From Amycolatopsis rubida (GTDB taxonomy: Bacteria; Actinomycetota; Actinomycetes; Mycobacteriales; Pseudonocardiaceae): DNA of 64,000 bases. Both the position numbers and the translations under genes were made by a program. Below the pieces are notes generated by a model that searched no databases, was not told the DNA's origin, and saw only the letters and a list, made by a program, of their open reading frames with translations. Shown piece after piece: positions 16,344 through 27,766 of this stretch (within the stretch, counting starts at the first letter, position 1; every line of letters starts with the position of its first letter). Location of the stretch: the NCBI RefSeq assembly GCF_900115345.1, contig NZ_FOWC01000001.1, positions 1,116,001 to 1,180,000 on the forward strand, in the 5' to 3' direction.

Positions 16344-16603
16344 CCGCGACCAGCTGCCGAAGGTCAAGGACGTCGTGGCGCAGCTGGTCATCAACCCGAA
16401 CACGGTGCTGAAGGCGTACCGGGAGCTGGAGCACGACGGACTCGTCGCGGCCCGTCCCGGCGTCGGCACGTTCGTGACGGCAACACTCGCCGGGCCGCCG
16501 CCCGCTGTCGTCGCCGCGCTGCGCCGGGACTTGCAGAAGTGGCTGGCCAAAACCCGGCTGTCCGGCCTCGACGGCTCCACGTCACCGCCAGGGGCGAAAC
16601 GGC
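16344..16603 (+). pseudogene. GntR-family regulator remnant, both ends lost
   Basis: Directly after the GNAT stop, one frame reads RDQLPKVKDVVAQL, then INPNTVLKAYRELEHDGL and VAARPGVGTFVT, which is the second half of a YtrA-type GntR winged helix. The first helix and wing preceding the usual GDQLP are missing, there is no start codon, and the usual dimerisation tail is replaced after WLAKTRLSG. The frame then runs on into the ABC gene without a proper stop. In intact relatives this regulator heads an ABC operon, which matches what follows here. Non-functional by inspection. Confidence 0.85.
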
Positions 16604-17474
16604 ATGACCGCGGTACTGGGGGCGACCGCGCTGGGCAAACGTTACGGCCGGAACTGGGCGTTGTCGCGGTGCACGCTGAGCCCCCCCCGGCCGGCCGGGT
16701 CGTCGGGCTGGTCGGCCCGAACGGTGCCGGGAAGTCGGCGCTGCTGAATCTCGCGGCCGGGCTGCTGACGCCGACCATCGGCTCCCTTGAGGTGTGCGGC
16801 GGGGTGCCGGGCAGCTGGCGAAGGTCGCTTTCCTCGCGCAGGACACGCCGGTTTATCCCGGGTTGAGCGTCGGGGAGCACCTGCGGCTCGGGGCCCGGCT
16901 CAATCCGCGATGGGACGACGCGCTGGCCCACGCCCGGATCGAGCGCTGGGGGCTGGACCCGAGACGGCGTGCGGGAAAGCTTTCCGGCGGACAGCGGGCC
17001 CAGCTCGCGCTCACTCTCGCCAGCGCGAAACGTCCGCAGCTGCTGGTGCTGGACGAACCCGTGGCCGCGCTCGATCCGCTCGCCCGGCGCGATTTCCTCG
17101 CCGGCCTGATGGAGATCGTCGCCGAGGACGGCGTCAGCGTCGTCCTGTCCTCGCATCTGGTCGCCGACCTGGAACGGGTGTGCGATCACCTGGTCGTGCT
17201 CGTCGGCGGCGAGGCCCGGCTCGACGGCGAGGTCGAGGAGATCCTGGCGACGCACCGCAGGCTGACCGGTCCGCGGCGCGACGTGGCCACGCTGCTCGCG
17301 GCGCACTACGTCGTCTCCGAGAGCCATACCGGCCGCCAGTCCACCGTGCTCGTCCGCACCGAGGAACCGATCCTCGATCCACAGTGGACGGTCAGCGAAC
17401 TCGGATTGGAAGACCTCGTGCTCGCTTACCTGAGCGGTGCCGCCCGTCGTCCGGTCCTGGAGTTGCTTCGATGA
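16604..17474 (+). pseudogene. ABC transporter ATPase, two frameshifts
   Basis: The parts of a complete ABC ATPase are present in three different frames. ATG 16604 starts MTAVLGATALGKRYGRNWAL; after a run of eight C (16681-16688) the Walker A segment VVGLVGPNGAGKSALLNL is in a second frame; near 16812 the Q-loop QLAKVAFLAQDTPVYPG, signature LSGGQRAQLAL, Walker B LLVLDEPVAALDP and H-loop SSHLVADL are in a third. A few codons between CGGVPG and the Q-loop also seem lost. Its stop overlaps the next start as ATGA, so it was once a translationally coupled operon. One of the shifts at the C run could be a sequencing error; two plus the damaged neighbours favour real decay. Confidence 0.85.
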
Positions 17475-17650
17475 TCTGGCTGGCCTGGCAGCAGTTCCGG
17501 CTTCAAGCGCTCGCGTTGTACGGGCTGCTCGGCGTCCTCGCGGCGATCCTGGTGCTCGTCGGACGGCCGAAGCCCGGTGACGGACCGCTCGCCCCGAGCG
17601 AAGATCTGCTGTATTACGGCGGGGTCGTCGTGCTGTACGCGCTGCCCGCG
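17471..17650 (+). pseudogene. ABC permease remnant (first ~60 codons)
   Basis: ATG 17471 overlaps the ATPase stop. The frame reads MIWLAWQQFRLQALALYGLL with a first membrane helix and then LLYYGGVVVLYALPA, the beginning of a second, typical of the permease partner of YtrA-type ABC systems. After about 60 residues the sequence abruptly becomes Pro/Ala/Arg-rich and matches the N-terminus of an unrelated hydrolase. The remaining helices are absent, so the gene has lost its 3' end at a fusion junction near 17650. The exact boundary is approximate. Confidence 0.75.
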
Positions 17651-18687
17651 GACCCCGCGCCGGCGGCACTGCCCGCCTCGACCGGTCGGCACCACCTCGC
17701 TGTACCTGGAGGACACCTCCCGGCCCGACCCGTGGGCGACCGGGGTGAACGCGCGGGAACTGATGGTTTCCCTGTGGCATCCGGCGAAAACGGCGACCGG
17801 CAGGCCCGCCGGGTACCTCACTCCCGACGAGTCCCGGCTCCTGCTCGAAGACGGCGGGATCACCACCTTGCCGCCGGACATCCTGAGCCGTACCCGGACG
17901 AACGCGGGAGTCTGCCGCTGATCGTGCTCTCGTCGGGATTCACCAAACAGCGCGGCACCCTGACCGCCCTCGCGGAGGAGCTGGCCAGCCCATGGCTACG
18001 CGGTCGACCACACCTACGAGAACGTCGGACAGTCCTTTCCGGACGGTCGCGTCACCGCCTGCGTGGCCCGCACTTATCCCCGGAGCCCGGAGTTCTGGCG
18101 GAAAGTGGTGCGCGGCCGGGCCCGCGGACGTTTCGTTCGTGCTGAACCACTTGACCGGTCCGGAACCGAAATGGTGCGGTGCCGGGCTGATCGACCCTCC
18201 CCGGATCGCGATGGCCGGACATTCGATCGGCGGCGCGAGCGCCATCCCGGCGATGCTGGCGGACCCGCGCATCCGTGCCGGAATCGACATCGACGGAACG
18301 TCGGAGGACCCGATCCCGGACGGCAGGGCGCTGTCCCGGCCCTTCCTGTTCCTCGGCAAAACGGCGACCTACACCCCGGGCAGCGGCCGTCCCGAGACGA
18401 TCAGCTGGGAGAACGGCTGGAAGCACCTGAGCGGGTGGAAACGCTGGCCGCTGGTGACCGGCGTGGTCCACCAGTCGTTCACCGACCTCGTCCTGCTCGG
18501 CGACCAGCTCGGCCTCGACTTCGGCGCGGAGCAGCCGGGCACGCGCACGGTGGCCATCACCCGCGCGTACGTCCGGGCGTTCTTCGACCAGCACCTCCGG
18601 CACCGGCCGCATCCGGTGCTCGACCGGCCTTCGCCGCGTTATCCGGAGGTGTTGTTCTGCTCGGTGGAACCGCCTTCCTGCCAGTGA
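17651..18687 (+). pseudogene. PAF-acetylhydrolase-like alpha/beta hydrolase, several frameshifts
   Basis: A secreted-type hydrolase is recognisable in pieces: VGTTSLYLEDTSRPDPW to DILSRTRTNAG in one frame, LPLIVLSSGFTKQRGTLTALA in a second, GYAVDHTYENVGQSFPDGRV back in the first, and from about 18130 the C-terminal half in a third with the nucleophile elbow AMAGHSIGGASA and the end DQHLRHRPHPVLDRPSPRY. At least three frame changes are needed to read through, and the signal peptide is missing. An intact relative would be about 370-400 residues. The last 49 bp overlap the 3' end of the convergent Nudix gene. Confidence 0.85.
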
Positions 18688-19154
18688 ACCGGCAGCGCCC
18701 GGGCGACGACGTCGCGGACCACGGTGTCGTCCGGCGCGCAGTTCTCCAGCACCATGTCCAGGTCCTCGGCGCCGGCCCAGGCGTAGCGCGGATGCTTGTC
18801 CCATTCCAGCGCCGGGCGGGACAGGTCGCCCTCCACTTCGATCAGGAAGTAGGCGCTGACCTGGTCGACGCCGTCGTTGTCCTGCCAGTGGTAGCTGCCG
18901 AGGTTCCGCACGATCCGGCGCAGCCGCCAGCCGGTTTCCTCGGCGACCTCCCGGGCCAGCGCCTCGACCGGCGTCTCCCCGTCCTCGACGTGCCCGCTCA
19001 CGATGTCCCAGGTGTTCGGGAACAATCGCCGGTCCGGGCCGCGGAGCTGCACGAACGCGCGTCCCTCGGCGTTGAGGACAACCCCGCCCACCACGTCGGG
19101 ACGCGGTTGCGGAAGGACAACCCCCTCCGCAACCGCGATCTCGCTCTCCCCCAT
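18639..19154 (-). CDS. Nudix hydrolase
   Basis: 171 residues, ATG start. The Nudix box GHVEDGETPVEALAREVAEE fits GX5EX7REUXEEXGU fully, so metal binding and nucleoside-diphosphate-X hydrolysis are expected; the substrate cannot be told. N-terminal strand DVVGGVVLNAEGRAFVQLRG and a central FPNTWDIVSG are typical of the NTP-pyrophosphohydrolase subgroup. It follows the PEBP gene by 8 bp on the same strand, so the pair is probably one transcript. Confidence 0.9.
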   Translation of the reverse strand: MGESEIAVAEGVVLPQPRPDVVGGVVLNAEGRAFVQLRGPDRRLFPNTWDIVSGHVEDGETPVEALAREVAEETGWRLRRIVRNLGSYHWQDNDGVDQVSAYFLIEVEGDLSRPALEWDKHPRYAWAGAEDLDMVLENCAPDDTVVRDVVARALPVHWQEGGSTEQNNTSG

Positions 19155-19162
19155 CGGAACCC

Positions 19163-19702
19163 TCAGCCCTTGTTCTCGTAAACCGGTACCAGCGTCGCCC
19201 GGCCGAGCGTGTGGCCGAACATGTTGAATCCCAGGAACGCCGGCGTAGCGTCCTCCGGAACCTCCAACGTCTCCACATCCAGCGCGTGCACCACGAAGAA
19301 GTACCGGTGCGGCCCGTGCCCGGGAGGCGGCGCGGCCCCCAGGTACTGCTTCACCCCGCCGTCACCCTTGAGCGTGACCGCCGAAGAGGGCAGCCCCGAC
19401 CCCGCGGAGTCCCCCACGCCCGACGGCAGCGAAGACACCGAAGCCGGGATGTTGAACACCGCCCAGTGCCAGAAACCGCTGGCAGTCGGGGCGTCCGGGT
19501 CGTACACGGTCACCGCGAAGCTGCGGGTGTCCTCCGGGAAGCCTTCCCACGCCAACTGCGGCGAGCGGTCCTCGCCGCCGGCGCCGAAGATGCCCGACAG
19601 GTGCGGCTGGGCCAGGGTCTCGCCGTCGGCGATGTCCGTGCTGCGCAGCGTGAACGAGGGAACCGACGGCAGGTAGTCGTACGGATTGGGCGGCTGGGGC
19701 AT
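19163..19702 (-). CDS. YbhB/YbcL-type phosphatidylethanolamine-binding protein homologue
   Basis: 179 residues. The PEBP fold is shown by [20 protein letters not shown], the ligand-site [19 protein letters not shown], and [15 protein letters not shown]. Bacterial YbhB-like proteins are soluble, bind anionic ligands and have no established role. No signal peptide is visible ([19 protein letters not shown]). First gene of a two-gene unit with the Nudix hydrolase. Confidence 0.9.
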   Translation of the reverse strand: MPQPPNPYDYLPSVPSFTLRSTDIADGETLAQPHLSGIFGAGGEDRSPQLAWEGFPEDTRSFAVTVYDPDAPTASGFWHWAVFNIPASVSSLPSGVGDSAGSGLPSSAVTLKGDGGVKQYLGAAPPPGHGPHRYFFVVHALDVETLEVPEDATPAFLGFNMFGHTLGRATLVPVYENKG

Positions 19703-19864
19703 GGGTTCCTCCTGATCAACGGGGCTCTCCGGCCGCCAGGTTAGGACCCTGGGCCTCGCCTCGCCGCCTCAGGGATGTTTCGGGGGGTTTACCGGATGTC
19801 CCCGGGGGTCCGCACCTTCTAACGTCTCTCCAGACAGCCGAGAGTGGTACTGAGGGGAACTGAC

Positions 19865-20641
19865 ATGGCACGCCCGCTTCTGGCACTGGCCGGCATCGCG
19901 GTGATCGGCGTTGGGGTGGCGATCGGATTCGGCGGGTGGGGGTTCGGTTCCACGGTTTCGCGGGACGCGACGCTGCCGCAGGAGATCCGCGGGGTGAAGC
20001 TGGAGAACGGCTCCGGTGACGTGCGCATCCGCACGGCTCCCGGCGCGGCTCGCGTGCATCAGACCCTTCGCTACCACTTCAGCGGCGAGCCCGGCGACGC
20101 CTACCGCGTCGAGGGCGACCAGCTCGTCATTGTCGACTGCGGCCGCAACTGCACCACCGACCTGGAGCTGATCGTCCCGCCGGGGATTCCGGTCACGGGC
20201 AGCTCCGACTCCGGCACGCTGGACTTCGCGGGTGTCGGCAGCGTCGACGTCACCGCGGATTCGGGGCAGGCGCGGATGCAGGACGTTCCGGGACTGGTGA
20301 AGCTCCAGCTGGACAGCGGCTCGACGGAACTGCACGACGTCGGCGAGGTGCAGGTGCACAGCCAGTCCGGCCGGATCGAGGGCGACGGCCTGCGCGGGCC
20401 GGTCGACGTGTCCGCGGGCAGCGGGCGGATCGAGCTCACGCTGACCCAGCCCAACAATGTCAAGGCGCAGGCCGACTCCGGCCGCGTCGAGGTGTCCGTG
20501 CCGCGCAACGGGTCCTACCAGGTCACCGGCAACAGCGAGAGCGGCCACCGCAGCATCGACATTCCGCAGAACTCCGGTCCGGACGCGAAGACGCTCGAGT
20601 TGAACACCGACAGCGGCAGCGTCACCGTCAAGGCCGTCTGA
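19865..20641 (+). CDS. DUF4097-type beta-helix protein, membrane anchored or secreted
   Basis: 258 residues from ATG 19865, preceded by GAGGGG; an upstream in-frame start at 19844 lacks a site. One N-terminal hydrophobic segment (LLALAGIAVIGVGVAIGFGG) is followed by a DUF4097 'adhesin-like' beta-strand repeat region: GSGDVRI, SSDSGTLDF, ADSGQARM, LDSGSTEL, SQSGRIEGDG, AGSGRIELTL, ADSGRVEVSV and TDSGSVTVKA recur every 15-25 residues, the pattern of a short parallel beta-helix. Function unknown; such proteins often sit near envelope-stress regulators. It heads a three-gene operon (19 bp to the next gene). Confidence 0.82.
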   Translation: MARPLLALAGIAVIGVGVAIGFGGWGFGSTVSRDATLPQEIRGVKLENGSGDVRIRTAPGAARVHQTLRYHFSGEPGDAYRVEGDQLVIVDCGRNCTTDLELIVPPGIPVTGSSDSGTLDFAGVGSVDVTADSGQARMQDVPGLVKLQLDSGSTELHDVGEVQVHSQSGRIEGDGLRGPVDVSAGSGRIELTLTQPNNVKAQADSGRVEVSVPRNGSYQVTGNSESGHRSIDIPQNSGPDAKTLELNTDSGSVTVKAV

Positions 20642-20660
20642 AGGGGAGAACAGACACATC

Positions 20661-20879
20661 ATGCGCAAACTCGAAACGCGGCTGCTGGCCGCGGTGCTGG
20701 CGGGCGCGGTGGGGGCGTTCGCGATCACCGCGGCGGTCGGCCACTCGCCTGAACCGCAGGCCACGACGCCGGTCGCGGTGGTGGAAATCCCGGTGCGGCA
20801 AGGGGTCGTCCGGAACGCGGAGACGGTCGTGCTCCGCACCGCGGCCGACGACCGGACGGCGCGGGTGCGCCGGGCATGA
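20661..20879 (+). CDS. Small single-pass or secreted protein, unknown
   Basis: 72 residues, ATG start with AAGGGGAGA upstream. An N-terminal hydrophobic stretch (LLAAVLAGAVGAFAITAAVG) is followed by a short polar tail rich in Val, Thr and Arg (VVRNAETVVLRTAADDRTARVRRA). No family recognised. Its stop overlaps the next start (ATGA), so it is translationally coupled between the DUF4097 protein and the S33 hydrolase. Confidence 0.6.
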   Translation: MRKLETRLLAAVLAGAVGAFAITAAVGHSPEPQATTPVAVVEIPVRQGVVRNAETVVLRTAADDRTARVRRA

Positions 20880-22282
20880 ACCTGGCCGCTGCCGTGCTGA
20901 CCCTGCTTCCGCTGGTCAGCGCACCGACCCCGGCGTTGACCTGGACACCGTGCGGGACGGAGCAGGAACCGGCCGCACAGTGCGGCCAGATCGAGGTGCC
21001 GATCGACCGTGCCCACCCGGAAACCGGTACGGCGCACATCCCGCTCACTCGGCTGCCCGCGGCCGACCGGCCGCACCGGATCGGTTCGCTGCTGGTCAAT
21101 CCGGGCGGTCCGGGCGGGTCCGGAGTCGGCTTCGTGCGCTTCGGCGGGCTCGACACCAAGGTCATCGGCTCGGCGCGGAAACCGTTGCGGGACCGCTTCG
21201 ACATCATCGGCTTCGACCCGCGGGGGGTGTGGTTCAGCGCTCCGAAGATCAGCTGTGACCAGGCGAAGCTGTACGACCCGAAGATCGGTCTCTTCCCGGC
21301 CACGAGGCAGCAGTACGACGCCTTCGTCGCGCACAACCGCGCGGCAGGCGAAGACTGTCTCGCCAAGACCGGCCCGATGCTCGGGCACGTCGACACCCAA
21401 AGCGCCGCCGAGGACGTCGACGCGATCCGCGGCGCGCTCGGCGAGCGGAAGATCTCCTGGCTCGGCGTCTCGTACGGCACTGAACTGGGCGCGGTCTACG
21501 CGTCGAAGCATCCGGACCGGGTACGCACGATGGTGCTCGACGGCGCGGTCGACCATGCCCGTCCGACGCGCCAGGCGATGGTCGAGGAAGCCGCTGCCAC
21601 CGAGGACGCCTTGCTGCGGTTCGCCGCGTGGTGCGACCGTTCGAGCGATTGCGCACTGCACGGCAAGAACGCGCTCGCCCGCTACGACGACCTCGTCACC
21701 CACGGCGCTTACGCGAAAGTGTTGGGCCGCAAGGCCACCGGCGAGGAGCTGGCCTCCGGCGCGTACGGCTACCTCTATCTCCCCGCCGAGTGGCCGGAGC
21801 TGAGCCGCGCACTGGCGGACCCGGACGCGAGCGCGCTTGCCCAGCACACGTCGTTCGCGAGCGACACCTACGGCGCGTATCGCTCGATCGGCTGCCAGGA
21901 CTTTCCGTCGCCGTTCGCCGGACTGGCGGACCTGCGCGCGACCGCACGGGTGATCCGCGCGGTCGCCCCGCACAGCTGGCGCTACAGCGAGTACTGGGAT
22001 CTCGGCGCGGGCTGCACCGGCTGGCCGCTGCCCGCGCTGAACCCGCCGCAGCCGCATCCGGTGCACGGAGCGCCGCCGATCCTCGTCGTGGGCGGCGCGC
22101 ACGACCCGGCGACGCCGTTGCCGTGGGCACACGGACTGGCCGCGAGCATCGACGGATCGGCGCTGCTCACGTATCTGTCCGACGGCCACACCGGACTGCT
22201 CAACTCCGAATGCGTGCGGCGCGCCGAGGTCAGGTACCTGGTGAGTGGCGTCACACCACCGCGGGGCGAATTCTGCGGGTGA
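20876..22282 (+). CDS. Secreted alpha/beta hydrolase, tripeptidyl-aminopeptidase type (S33)
   Basis: 468 residues, weak N-terminal signal sequence (MNLAAAVLTLLPLVSAPTPA). The oxyanion segment LLVNPGGPGGSGVGF, nucleophile elbow WLGVSYGTELGAVYA, acid VVGGAHDPATPLPWA and base SDGHTGLLNSEC make a full catalytic triad with a C-terminal TAP-like domain, as in the Streptomyces SlpD/SlpE/Tap enzymes. These cleave N-terminal peptides or act as esterases outside the cell. Paired cysteines (C21/C31-like spacing and C155) fit an exported protein. Last gene of the operon, 187 bp before dnaK. Confidence 0.88.
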   Translation: MNLAAAVLTLLPLVSAPTPALTWTPCGTEQEPAAQCGQIEVPIDRAHPETGTAHIPLTRLPAADRPHRIGSLLVNPGGPGGSGVGFVRFGGLDTKVIGSARKPLRDRFDIIGFDPRGVWFSAPKISCDQAKLYDPKIGLFPATRQQYDAFVAHNRAAGEDCLAKTGPMLGHVDTQSAAEDVDAIRGALGERKISWLGVSYGTELGAVYASKHPDRVRTMVLDGAVDHARPTRQAMVEEAAATEDALLRFAAWCDRSSDCALHGKNALARYDDLVTHGAYAKVLGRKATGEELASGAYGYLYLPAEWPELSRALADPDASALAQHTSFASDTYGAYRSIGCQDFPSPFAGLADLRATARVIRAVAPHSWRYSEYWDLGAGCTGWPLPALNPPQPHPVHGAPPILVVGGAHDPATPLPWAHGLAASIDGSALLTYLSDGHTGLLNSECVRRAEVRYLVSGVTPPRGEFCG

Positions 22283-22327
22283 ACCCGGGAACAAGACCGG
22301 GGGGTCCGCCGTTATCCTGATAGCAAG

Positions 22328-22348
22328 GTTGAGTGCGGTCGGCTCAAG
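22328..22348 (+). promoter_or_regulatory. HAIR element (HspR site) upstream of dnaK
   Basis: gTTGAGT-N7-gCTCAAG, 12 of 14 arm positions of the HspR-associated inverted repeat CTTGAGT-N7-ACTCAAG, 122 bp before the dnaK start. A second half-site ACTCAAG lies at 22398-22404 with a poor left partner. HspR, encoded at the end of the same operon, is the expected repressor with DnaK as co-repressor. Confidence 0.85.
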
Positions 22349-22469
22349 TCTGGTGGACCAGGCCGTGCGCGAGACTTGCCGAACCTGCTAAGAAGGTACT
22401 CAAGAGTGCCTCGAAACCGCAGGTCACGAACATAGCAGCAACCCAGTCCAGAACACGAGAGGAAGCACC

Positions 22470-24331
<1,862 letters not shown>

Positions 24332-24335
<4 letters not shown>

Positions 24336-25039
24336 CCCCCCGCCACTCCGAGACCGAGGGTTCTGGCCCCGAGGAACCGGTAGTCGTGCGGGATCGGCGA
24401 CGGGTGGATCCGCAGACCGGCGAGGTCCACCCGCCCGCCGCGGAGGAAACTCCGGCCGGTGCGGAGCCCGTGCAGCACGCGGGCCCCTCGCTGGGTGATT
24501 CCGTGGACGAAGCCGTTCCGGCTGCCTCGGATATCGAGAAGCAACTGTCCGAGCGCACTGCCGACCTGCAGCGGTTGCAGGCGGAGTACGCGAACTACCG
24601 CAAGCGGGTCGACCGCGACCGCGAGGCTGTGGTGCAGGGCGCGAAGGCGTCCGTGGTCGGCGATCTGCTGCCGCTGCTGGACGACCTCCAGCGCGCGGAG
24701 CAGCACGGCGATCTCACCGGCGCGTTCAAGGCGGTGGCCGACAAGCTGGTCTCCAGCCTGGAGCGCTCCGGTCTGGAAGCGTTCGGCGCCGAGGGCGAAG
24801 AGTTCGACCCGAGCATCCACGAGGCCGTGCAGCACAACACGTCCCCGGACGTGAAGGGTCCGACGGTCACCCTGGTGATGCGTCGCGGCTACCGCTTCGG
24901 CGAGCGGGTGCTGCGCGCGGCTCTGGTCGGCGTGACCGACCACGAGCCCGGCGACGCTCCGGCGGAGCAGCCGGTCGATCCGCCGGTCGGCGGCGAACTG
25001 CCGCTCGACGGTTCGGTTGATGAGCCCGGCCAGCAGTAA
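24332..25039 (+). CDS. grpE: Nucleotide exchange factor GrpE
   Basis: 235 residues from GTG 24332, coupled to dnaK. A long charged, disordered N-terminus (about 65 residues) precedes the coiled-coil [20 protein letters not shown], then [20 protein letters not shown] and the beta-domain with [21 protein letters not shown] end ([20 protein letters not shown]). It releases ADP from DnaK. The C-terminal 30 residues are an acidic Pro-rich tail, common in actinobacterial GrpE. Confidence 0.96.
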
Positions 25040-25072
25040 CAATCGGTTTGCAGCGAAAGGAGGAGACACCCG

Positions 25073-26253
<1,181 letters not shown>

Positions 26254-26257
<4 letters not shown>

Positions 26258-26697
26258 GGGTGATGTTCGGCGGTAATCCGGGACTCCCGCACGGCGCGGA
26301 CGAGGACACCCCGGTGTTCGTGATTTCGGTGGCGGCCCAGCTTTCCGGGCTGCACGCGCAGACGCTGCGCTCCTACGACCGGCACGGCCTGGTCTCGCCG
26401 GGCCGCACCGCCGGCGGCGGACGGCGCTACTCGCTGCGCGACATCGCCCTGCTGCGCGAGGTCCAGCGCCTCTCGCAGGAGGACGGGGTCAACCTGTCCG
26501 GCATCAAGCGCATCATCGAACTGGAGAACCAGGTCGACGCGCTGCGGTCCCGGGTGCACGAGCTGACCGAAGAACTCGCCGCCGCGTACGCGGCCGCCGA
26601 ACAGGCCGCCGCCGCGGTGCACGCGTCCTACCGCAAGGACCTGGTGCCGCTGCGGCAGACCACCTCGCTGGTGGTCTGGAAGCCCAAGCGCCGCTGA
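26254..26697 (+). CDS. hspR: Heat-shock repressor HspR (MerR family)
   Basis: 147 residues from GTG 26254; GTG 26260 and ATG 26263 are in-frame alternatives. The MerR-type helix-turn-helix is FVISVAAQLSGLHAQTLRSY followed by the wing DRHGLVSPGRTAGGGRRYSLRDI; a coiled-coil dimer helix (LENQVDALRSRVHELTEEL) and a basic hydrophobic tail (TTSLVVWKPKRR) complete it. HspR represses its own operon and clpB through HAIR sites with DnaK; matching sites are present before both in this window. Confidence 0.96.
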
Positions 26698-26704
26698 ACC
26701 TGTC

Positions 26705-26744
26705 GTGAGTGGCGATCACGGTGAGAACCGCGATCGCCACTCAC
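26705..26744. repeat. Dispersed palindrome, copy 1
   Basis: A 40-base hairpin sequence starting GTGAGTGGCGATC and ending GATCGCCACTCAC; the inner CGGT-GAGA-ACCG continues the stem, giving 18 base pairs with a single mismatch and a GAGA loop. It begins seven bases after the hspR stop. Three more copies with the same outer GTGAGTG/CACTCAC and inner CGGT..ACCG lie at 27063, 34231 and 53297. Confidence 0.8.
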
Positions 26745-26753
26745 AAGAACCCG

Positions 26754-26780
26754 GCCCCTCCTGCCACTGGAGGGGCTTTT
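26754..26780 (+). terminator. Intrinsic terminator of the dnaK operon
   Basis: Stem GCCCCTC / GAGGGGC (26754-26760 and 26770-26776) with a nine-base loop, followed directly by TTTT. It lies 57 bp after hspR and is the only classical hairpin-plus-U terminator noted in the window. Confidence 0.75.
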
Positions 26781-26781
26781 C

Positions 26782-26997
26782 GCTGCCCTGCCTGCCCTGC
26801 CTGCCTGCCTGCCCGGCCCTGACTGCAAGGCCCGCCCTGCCCTCCGTGGCCTGGCCCAGCCTGCCCGGCCCTGCCCTGTCCTGTCCTGTCCTGCGGCCCT
26901 GCCTGCATGGCCCGCCCTGCCCTGCCCTGCGTGGCCTGGCCCAGGCTGCTCTGCGTGGCCCAGCCTGCCCGCCCGGCCCTGCCTGCCCGGCCCGGAC
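26782..26997. repeat. Low-complexity CTGCC/CCTGCC tract
   Basis: About 215 bp built from imperfect repeats of CCTGCC, CTGTCCTGTC, GGCCCGCCCTGCC and CGTGGCCTGGCCCAG. The + strand is strongly pyrimidine/C-rich and the other strand GGCAGG-rich. No gene with plausible composition is seen in it. It fills most of the 430-bp gap between hspR and the convergent tetR, the rest being two palindromes and a terminator. Confidence 0.8.
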
Positions 26998-27062
26998 CCC
27001 GCCTCCCCACAGCGCCCCCCCACCCCAGCCCCCCGCAGCCGGTGTCTCGGGGCGTGAGTCTC

Positions 27063-27102
27063 GTAAGTGTTTATGCCGCTTAGAACCGGGATAAACACTC
27101 AC
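27063..27102. repeat. Dispersed palindrome, copy 2
   Basis: Outer arms GTAAGTGTTTAT and ATAAACACTCAC pair with one mismatch; the centre CCGCTTAGAACCGG continues the stem imperfectly. It lies 28 bp beyond the 3' end of the minus-strand tetR gene, between convergent transcription units. GTGAGT also occurs nine bases upstream (27054-27059). Confidence 0.75.
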
Positions 27103-27130
27103 AACCCTCCCCGCGGCCGCAAGAGGCCCC

Positions 27131-27706
27131 TCACTGTCCTGCCTGGACTTCCGCCCCCAGTTCCCGCAGATCGGCGAACGCCTCGGCCAGGTAGTCGTCA
27201 AGATTCCGCGTCGGGTCGCTGATCCACGCCTGCGTGGAGTGATGGAACGTCGCCCATCCGGCATGCGCCGCCAACCGCGCCAGCCGGTCCTCGACTCCCC
27301 GCTGCCGCAACGCTTCCGCGAGCGCTTCAGCGAGGGTCGCCGCCTTGGCCAGATTGCGTTCGCGCAGTGTCGGCGTCGCCGCGATCAGATCGCGCCGGGG
27401 TTCGGCGAACGGGAGGTTGCGTTCCATGATCCGCCCGGCCTTCTTGAACGCGCGCAGCAGGATTTCCAGCGGCGCAAGGCCGTCCGGGGCTTCGGCGACC
27501 GACTGGGTGAGGTCCTCGCGCAGGTCGGCTTCGCCGTCGAAGAGCACCTCGCGTTTGTCCGGGAAGTGCCGGAAGAACGTGCGCTCGGTGACGCCTGCCC
27601 GGGCCGCGATCTCCGCGGTGGTCGTTTTGTCGAACCCGTTTTCCCGGTACAGCTCCAGCGCCGCCTGTTTGAGGCGGCTGCGCGCTTCTGCTCCGCTCCG
27701 TGGCAC
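27131..27706 (-). CDS. TetR-family regulator of divergent epimerase
   Basis: 191 residues. HTH: ALELYRENGFDKTTTAEIAA and RAGVTERTFFRHFPDKREVL, a classic TetR recognition helix with FFRHF. The C-terminal domain contains MERNLPFAEPRRDLIAATPTLRERNLAK, as in the SCO-type regulators with acyl TetR_C folds. The gene is divergent from an NAD-epimerase-like gene, and a 15-bp-arm inverted repeat lies between them, so it very likely represses both. The inducer is unknown. Confidence 0.92.
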   Translation of the reverse strand: MPRSGAEARSRLKQAALELYRENGFDKTTTAEIAARAGVTERTFFRHFPDKREVLFDGEADLREDLTQSVAEAPDGLAPLEILLRAFKKAGRIMERNLPFAEPRRDLIAATPTLRERNLAKAATLAEALAEALRQRGVEDRLARLAAHAGWATFHHSTQAWISDPTRNLDDYLAEAFADLRELGAEVQAGQ

Positions 27707-27730
27707 CTCCTGAGCCTACCCGGCTTGTGC

Positions 27731-27766
27731 GACAGTGACTGACACCACATTGTGTCAGTCACTGTC
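27731..27766. promoter_or_regulatory. TetR operator (15-bp inverted arms)
   Basis: GACAGTGACTGACAC and GTGTCAGTCACTGTC are perfect inverted arms around a six-base spacer (CACATT). A third, smaller copy TCAGTGACTGA at 27780-27790 sits just before the epimerase ribosome binding site. Location between tetR (start 27706) and the epimerase (start 27807) makes it the likely site for the adjacent regulator. Confidence 0.85.

Noticed and set aside
16267..16866. One open frame joining GntR remnant and Walker A, considered as a real fusion protein
   Set aside because: It lacks a proper start and both domains are incomplete; the continuous frame results from the frameshift.
19769..22294. An 841-codon minus-strand open frame under the DUF4097 and hydrolase genes
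   Set aside because: It covers three well-supported + strand genes and shows no protein-family motif.
22375..22404. CTTGCC...ACTCAAG considered as a second full HAIR site before dnaK
   Set aside because: The arms are 17 bases apart instead of seven and the left arm matches poorly; only the right half-site is convincing.
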